Below are positions 58,755-64,000 of a stretch of 64,000 nt of DNA, piece by piece. How positions within the stretch are numbered: the first letter of the stretch is position 1; each line of letters starts with the position of its first letter. The notes under the pieces are model-generated. The model saw only the letters and a program-made list of their open reading frames with translations. It was not told where the DNA came from and ran no database searches. The stretch covers positions 121,745,827-121,809,826 of the forward strand of contig OV884013.1 of assembly GCA_930367205.1 (NCBI GenBank), read 5' to 3'. A program made the position numbers and the translations under genes. Source of the DNA: Acanthosoma haemorrhoidale (taxonomy: Eukaryota > Arthropoda > Insecta > Hemiptera > Acanthosomatidae).

Positions 58755-59078
58755 GCGGGCCCTTCATAGCGATCTTGATATACCTTACATTGTTGAACTC
58801 TTAGTGACCTATCCAACCACCCTAATCCCCTAGCACAGTCATTGCACTGTACCACTCATCCTTATAATCCTACTCGGATACTAAAACGGCAGTGGCCTCG
58901 TGACCTGCTATAAATACGTGACTGTGAGAGCCCTGGCAATGGTCAGTTTTTCCAATGTTCTGAGCGTATGTGGCTCTCGCGCTCTTGGTCAGCCTCCACT
59001 GTCTCGTATCCGGTGACGCGGTTGACCGAGAAGCGTGTGGGACTTCCCAAGACTTCGTTTCCCTTTCGCAAGCCAGAG
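58755..59078 (+). mobile_element. LINE family I fragment lacking the 3' tail
   Basis: Begins GCCCTTCATAGCGATCTTG (LHSDLDIPYIVEL) with a small deletion, passes the ORF2 end and the GC-rich 3'UTR block, and breaks off at CCCTTTCGCAAGCCAGAGG before the tail. Loss of the 3' end is unusual for a LINE insertion and implies a later deletion, perhaps linked to the adjacent AT microsatellite. Confidence 0.8.
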
Positions 59079-59099
59079 GATTCCTTACCACAATAAATA

Positions 59100-59102
<3 letters not shown>

Positions 59103-59162
<60 letters not shown>
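59103..59162 (+). repeat. (AT)n microsatellite
   Basis: About 59 bp of uninterrupted TA repeat. It produces the Ile-Tyr runs in both strands' frames. Confidence 0.97.
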
Positions 59163-59165
<3 letters not shown>

Positions 59166-61516
59166 AATCTACCTCATCTTTTACCATCTCTCTTTTTACT
59201 TTACTTGATCAATTTAACTTAACTAACTTGGCAGGTCCGTCATTAGATCTTTAATTCGAATTGTTTTATGTCTTTGACATAGGAATTTATCCCGATTGAA
59301 TCGCCCGATCTCAAGGCTAGTGTTGTGGTTATTAATAAATTGAGAAACTAGGAATTGTGAAATATATTCAAATAAAAATGGTTATGACAAATAATTATAA
59401 TTAACATAGAGTATTGACAAAATATTCAAATCCTTTTAAATTATGATAGTTACAACTAATTACAAAACATGAATTTGAGCTCATTTTTTATGAATGGATC
59501 CATAATAGTAAACAATATTGATAACACCCACCTACAACTTATCCGCCCATCTGTCTCAACACACCATGGTATTCAATAAACGTTCAACTGCTTTTCTTTT
59601 CTTCTCTCAGTTCAATCAATAATCTTCCTGTAATTCAACCAACGCCTGCTTTATACTATTGGTTCTTCAATAACTTGGTAACCGCCAATTCGGGAGCTTG
59701 CCGGCTGCGTTCGTTTAGACGGCTGTGCGAAGACTACCCTTTTCGGCTCATCCCCACTCCTAGGAGTATTAGGGGAAATGGCCCTCACCATATGTGAGGA
59801 TTCATGATATTTATTCTCAAATATCATGAATGTTACAATATATATAAAAAAAACAGCTATATTTTTTTGAAGAGACGAACTGGTATTGTCTTTCTTCCCT
59901 ACTTTCCTAAGCTGTACTACAAGTTTTATATTTTCATTCTCGAATGATTTACTTTACAGTTATTGTCCATTTAATAGATGCCAAGAGTATTTTCGAATGC
60001 TCGAATGGTTTCCTCAAGCGTAATTCCATATGTCACCCTAGTAAGTTAATTCTGATGAAGTACCAATAGCTTCACCGTGTATAAGAAAATCGACTAGCGC
60101 CTAAGCAAAAGATAAATAAAAACAAAAAATTATTTATTACTACGATTTCACCTTTGTCACTCAATCATGGAACTTACAACAAACCATCACTTCCTAGGAA
60201 GAGTTGTTTTTCCACGCCGTTTGATGAACTGCTTGCAACTTTTCTAAACAGGTTGTGGTATTTTGAAAAATACTTTTCGGACCATTCATCATAAACTCGC
60301 CGAATGAGATATTATGTTAAGACAGCCTAAATGATTCATTTCTCGCTGTCAGTCACTCCGTGCTCAAAATTATTTACTTCAAAGTGAACTCGCTGGTCAG
60401 CACGTGAGTAGACCTAATTATATTATTATTAGAACTGAAAAATTCTAAGACAGGACAATAAATCAAAATACTCCCAACAAACAAACAGCGAAACGAAAGC
60501 TCAAAACTCTATTTAACCATAAACAAAAAATTGATGTTGAATAATTTTTTAAATCGTCGATTTAAGCACATTTAGGGAAAATCTAAGATAGTATACCGCT
60601 TGTAACATAAAATATGGCTTTCTCTTATTATTAAATATTCTGAACGTAATATAATTTTATCATTGCATACATAATTGTTCGCGAAGAAATAATTATGACT
60701 ATGGTCTATGAATTATGAGTGTGATAAGGTGAGACCAGTTTGGCTAAATGAACATAATTACAGCAGTGTTCTAAGCCGTTCGAAGTTTTGTCTCTAGCTA
60801 AGGTGTGGAGTCACTCCCCATAAAGTATGTAGCTACCTTTTAAGCATTCACCATACAAGGAAATTCAGTTTATCAAGACGATTTAAGCACATTTATCATG
60901 TAAGTTGAGACTACGTTTTGGCCGAGGTGACAGGTAGGGAATATCTAGTGTCGGAACAAGGCTTGTTGACATTGTTGGCTTGTAGACACGCCAGCTCTTG
61001 TTGAGCAGCGGCGTGGGGCTTTGATCTCGCTCACGCTGAGCGTGTGTTTATCACCATCTCAATCTGGTGATTCCTTATCGGCATTATGTTAGTGCTATAA
61101 TTGCTGCTAATACTATTATAATTTAGTATTTCCATATTATTTCCCCTTTGCACAAAATTATCAAAAAACATTTAAGGAAACCTTTTTTTTAACATTTTTT
61201 ACGCATGGTTGAACTCAATTTTTGCTGTTTAAATCGATTTTATTTAAAGAAAATTTTGAACAAAATTACTACATTATATTTTTCTCGGTTATTGAATGTC
61301 GCATTTCATCAGATAAAAACAAATCTAAATAACATTGATATAAAAAAAACTTATTAAAACCTGCTTGGAACGTAATACTACAATAGTTTGTTATTAATAG
61401 TTGTAATTCCTATTGCTTGCTTTCAAAAATTTATTTTTATTAATATTTCCAGTTTATTATACACCGTCCTTAGTGACTCCTAAGTGCAGGGAGAAATCAA
61501 AAATTTAAATACCATA
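59163..61516. other. AT-rich non-coding stretch
   Basis: No gene recognised. The 17-mer CGATTTAAGCACATTTA is present at about 60556 and 60877. 60900-61060 is GC-richer and unassigned. Confidence 0.5.
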
Positions 61517-61627
61517 TAAAGGGTGTCCTAGAATTAACGCAAGATTTGATTTAAATAGAAAACACAGTTTTTAGTATTTTTGTGGTTATTTTTTTGTTGA
61601 ATTATAAAGTAAATAGGATAGGGTTAT

Positions 61628-63183
61628 TTATGGAATAACACATCGGGCAAATGGCCTCCACGACTTTGCTGGCACATACGCCTTATATCTTTTGTCGAAA
61701 TTTTTCATGACCATTTGGCATAAATGTGGTTGAATTTCGTTGATGCAGCGTTGAATTTCCTCTTTTAATGCACGGGTGGATGTGGGCTTGTTGACATACA
61801 CATTTGACTTCAAATAACCCCATAAAAAGAAATCTAAAGGTGTTAAATCACACGATCTAGGGGGCCAATTCTGATCACCGACACGACCTGGAAATGTCTC
61901 ATGCAGTATTTGAATTGTTTCATGGGCTGTGTTGGGTCCCAACTATTTTTTTATTATTTTTTTTCACTCACGTAATTATAACGATTAATTTTATTTTATT
62001 TGTTAAAAGAAAAAAAAAAGACAAGATTGTATTATTTGTTGTATTGATATGCATAATTAGTAATTAAGGTTGTTTACGTCTAAGCAAGTGATAAGGTGAC
62101 CTCTAATGCGATCGGCAATTGTTTTGGCATGGCGGATCAACTCCGATCGTCATCTAATTACTGGCTCAGTTCCCTGAAAGTTGTGAACGAAGAAGGACGC
62201 TTGGAAATTTGTTGATTGATGTTGACCCCAGATTCACCCTACTTCTTCATCGCTGACTGTACACCGGACATCCACCACCCACCCACGCTCCCCATTGTTT
62301 GGAGAGTGAACATCGAGAAGAATTTTTCTTCTCCACTTTGGGATCACCGGTAAGCGGTTATTTTGATAGTACACACACCAATTATCTCCAGATTCAGCTC
62401 ACATCATCCTTTCACTTGCAAAGAATAGAATATTATTGACTTTTGGTGATTGACACTGTTAAATTTAGTAAATATAGGATTTAATTAATTTTTATTTATA
62501 CTAAAGCGTAAAGACATTTATATTTTTGTTATCTATGTTTCTTTCATTTTATTTTTAGATTAATAACCCCGTTACTAACATTACTTTTTTTTTGTTTATA
62601 TATATACGATTATTACATATGTATTGCCAGTTTATAATTTTAGTTTTTTTTTGTATAATCTTTCCTCAATTATATTTTGTGTAAACAATCTTGTTTTTTG
62701 TTGTTTTTCTGGGAAAATGCAGGCATCCATTCTTGTACTTTTTTTCTGAATTTCACAGCCGGTAATTTGCAAGGGACAGAAGTTCGGCGACGTAATTTAC
62801 TAGCCCCTTCTTCCACAGGCTGTATGGCATGTGCACCATCTTGTTGAAACCACATATTGGCCACATCAATATCATCCAATTTCGACACAAAGAACTGTGT
62901 TTACGACGCCGAATTTATGTTCCTGGATTTTCAACAACACTCTCACGCACTGCTTCGATATTGACATTTGAACGGCTTGTTTTTGGACGACCAGTGTGTT
63001 TAGTGTCTCCAACGATCCAGTCTCCCTAAATTTTTCAATTAATCTCTTCACAGTTGATGAAGTCAAAACACTATTCCGACCATATTTTGTATGAAATTTT
63101 CGAACTGCGGCCGCCAAACTTTCAATATTTTTGAGATAATGTTCAACAATAAAGAAACGTTGTTCTATCGTGTAACGCTCCAT
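61628..63183 (-). pseudogene. DD41D transposase remnant, copy E
   Basis: Start codon complement at 63181-63183 (MERYTIEQRFFIVEHYLKN). Intact helix-turn-helix to KFRETGS, then a lost base (TGSLETLNT for TGSVGDTKHT). RRRK-type deletion junction at about 62910. SKLDDIDVANMWFQQDGA at about 62888, then the LTR insertion. The gene resumes at 61929 with AHETIQILHETFPGR, CDLTPLDFFLWGY and DKRYKAYVPAKSW. Inactive for at least three reasons. Confidence 0.87.
61930..62817 (+). mobile_element. Solo LTR (BEL/Pao-like ends), 888 bp
   Basis: GGCTG at 61925-61929 is duplicated at 62818-62822, and the sequence between starts TGTTGGGTCCCAAC and ends CTTCTTCCACA. The transposase reading resumes exactly across the duplication. 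TG...CA ends, a 5 bp target duplication and absence of internal coding sequence define a solo LTR left by recombination. TGTTGGG starts are frequent in BEL/Pao LTRs, so that family is the best guess, in the + orientation. The frame 62670-62888 on the minus strand is a fusion of LTR and transposase and not a gene. Confidence 0.85.
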
Positions 63184-63296
63184 TTTTACTAACCCTAAAC
63201 TGTCAGCTGTCAAATTGTTTTTGTTTAGGGTTGCCCTCACTTTACTGCACAAATGGCGGCAAATTCAAATCTTGCGTTAATTCTGGGACACCCTTA

Positions 63297-64000
63297 GGTG
63301 TTTCTTGATAAATCTTAACAGTTACACTCATGTTCAGATTTCATTTTTTTTCCTGCCAACCCTTATTGTATTTTAGCTAAAAACTTACAACATAATATTC
63401 AGAGGTTTTGTAAAACATGCGACCATATTCGTTGAACATGTTATGACTTAGGTATTGACCCATTGTTTGTTTACTTTGAGCTCGGTTAGTACGATTTTTT
63501 TCTAATATCCTTGAAGCTTAGCCTCACTTTAGAATTAAATTTTATAACAAATATATTCCATAAATTTTTTACTTTTGACCCGCTTGATTGTTTATAGACA
63601 GCCCACTGTGCTGTGGTTGAAAATTATCAATTACGAAAAGTGAAGGCCAGGGGACAGTGAAACATAAGGTTGCGATGTGGGACATATTAAATGAAACAAA
63701 AATTTACTGGGGTGTATCTAGTAATGTTTACATCTTAGATTAACAAAAGTAATTCCAATTGACTTTACAATTTTAATAAATATTTGGAGTTCATTTCTAC
63801 TCTCTGCGTTGAATACTTTTGACAGTGAAGTATCATATGCTCTAATTCCAATTCGCCACAAGTACATAATTTCTTCTTGAAATAGTAGAGCTTTTCATTA
63901 ATGTTTCCGTGCTTATGTAGAAACTGGATTGTTATTTTTTCTTGACCTCTAATGTTATATTAACTAAAAAGAGATTAAATATATGCAGTAAGTATATACT
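63297..64000. other. AT-rich non-coding stretch to the window end
   Basis: No gene or repeat recognised. Confidence 0.5.

Larger units (their letters stand above)
61519..63295 (-). mobile_element. DD41D mariner element, copy E, split by a solo LTR
   Basis: Left end AAGGGTGTCCTAGAATTAAC, preceded by TA (61517-61518). Right end TTAATTCTGGGACACCCTT. Without the LTR and one 5 bp duplication it is about 884 bp, close to copy C (888 bp). It shares C's three private changes. Minus orientation. Confidence 0.92.

Noticed and set aside
58870..59187. 105-codon frame with a run of Ile-Tyr
   Set aside because: Fusion of a LINE I shadow frame with the AT microsatellite.
62670..62888. 72-codon frame joining WFQQDGA to a basic segment, looking like a fusion protein
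   Set aside because: It reads across the border between transposase copy E and the inserted solo LTR.
1..64000. CRISPR arrays, operons, ribosomal RNA or integrated virus genes
   Set aside because: No spaced direct repeats of CRISPR type, no bacterial-style gene clusters, no rRNA-like conserved blocks and no recognisable viral protein were seen.

Overview
The window is AT-rich nuclear DNA from an animal, most likely an arthropod (probably an insect; species not identifiable here). The evidence is the repeat content: rosa-like DD41D and classical mariner elements, many 5'-truncated jockey-type LINEs with A-rich or AATAAA-type 3' ends, a BEL-like solo LTR and dinucleotide microsatellites. There is no operon structure, no bacterial gene density and no intact host gene that I can recognise. 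It reads as a gene-poor stretch (intergenic or intronic) filled with dead transposable elements.

Layout. 2.5-3.5 kb: a jockey-type LINE tail nested inside another LINE tail. 4.9-10.3 kb: three copies (A, B, C) of one DD41D mariner-like family, with a CA microsatellite between B and C. 11.2-16.7 kb: four LINE family I tails and one family II tail. 17.6-18.7 kb: a mariner with a frameshifted, internally deleted transposase and a 187 bp insertion in its 5' region. 21.2-21.9 kb: a mariner rearranged into a fold-back. 24.8-30.4 kb: a LINE II tail, a tandem duplication, a pair of diverged direct repeats and two mariner 5' fragments, one inside a long inverted repeat. 31.6-35.9 kb: LINE fragments, including the largest reverse-transcriptase reading frame in the window (265 codons, YADD intact). 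41.5-48.3 kb: further LINE tails, one with the 5' inversion expected from twin priming. 51.4-52.1 and 61.5-63.3 kb: DD41D copies D and E, E being split by an 888 bp solo LTR. 53.7-59.2 kb: four more LINE family I tails and an AT microsatellite.

Four jockey-like LINE groups are named here by their ends. Family I: ORF2 ends in a conserved RRLKRxWPRDLL segment and is followed by a 3'UTR of about 350 bp. Family II: ORF2 ends near VDEFIQRRHIKF and its 3'UTR carries the phrase GGTGAGCCCCATCACC. Family III: ORF2 ends near GEFIHRRHIKTFDS and its 3'UTR probably carries a GTATAATG...CATTATAC palindrome. Family IV has a long poly-A tail. Names and groupings come from by-eye comparison within the window, not from a database.

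I found no candidate for a new functional biological system. The most informative structures are evolutionary: two DD41D deletion subfamilies that share breakpoints, nested insertions with readable target duplications, inverted-repeat mariner derivatives and a twin-primed LINE. A few short open frames beside plausible splice signals (10.7, 36.3, 37.9 and 57.2 kb) could be host exons but are unidentified.
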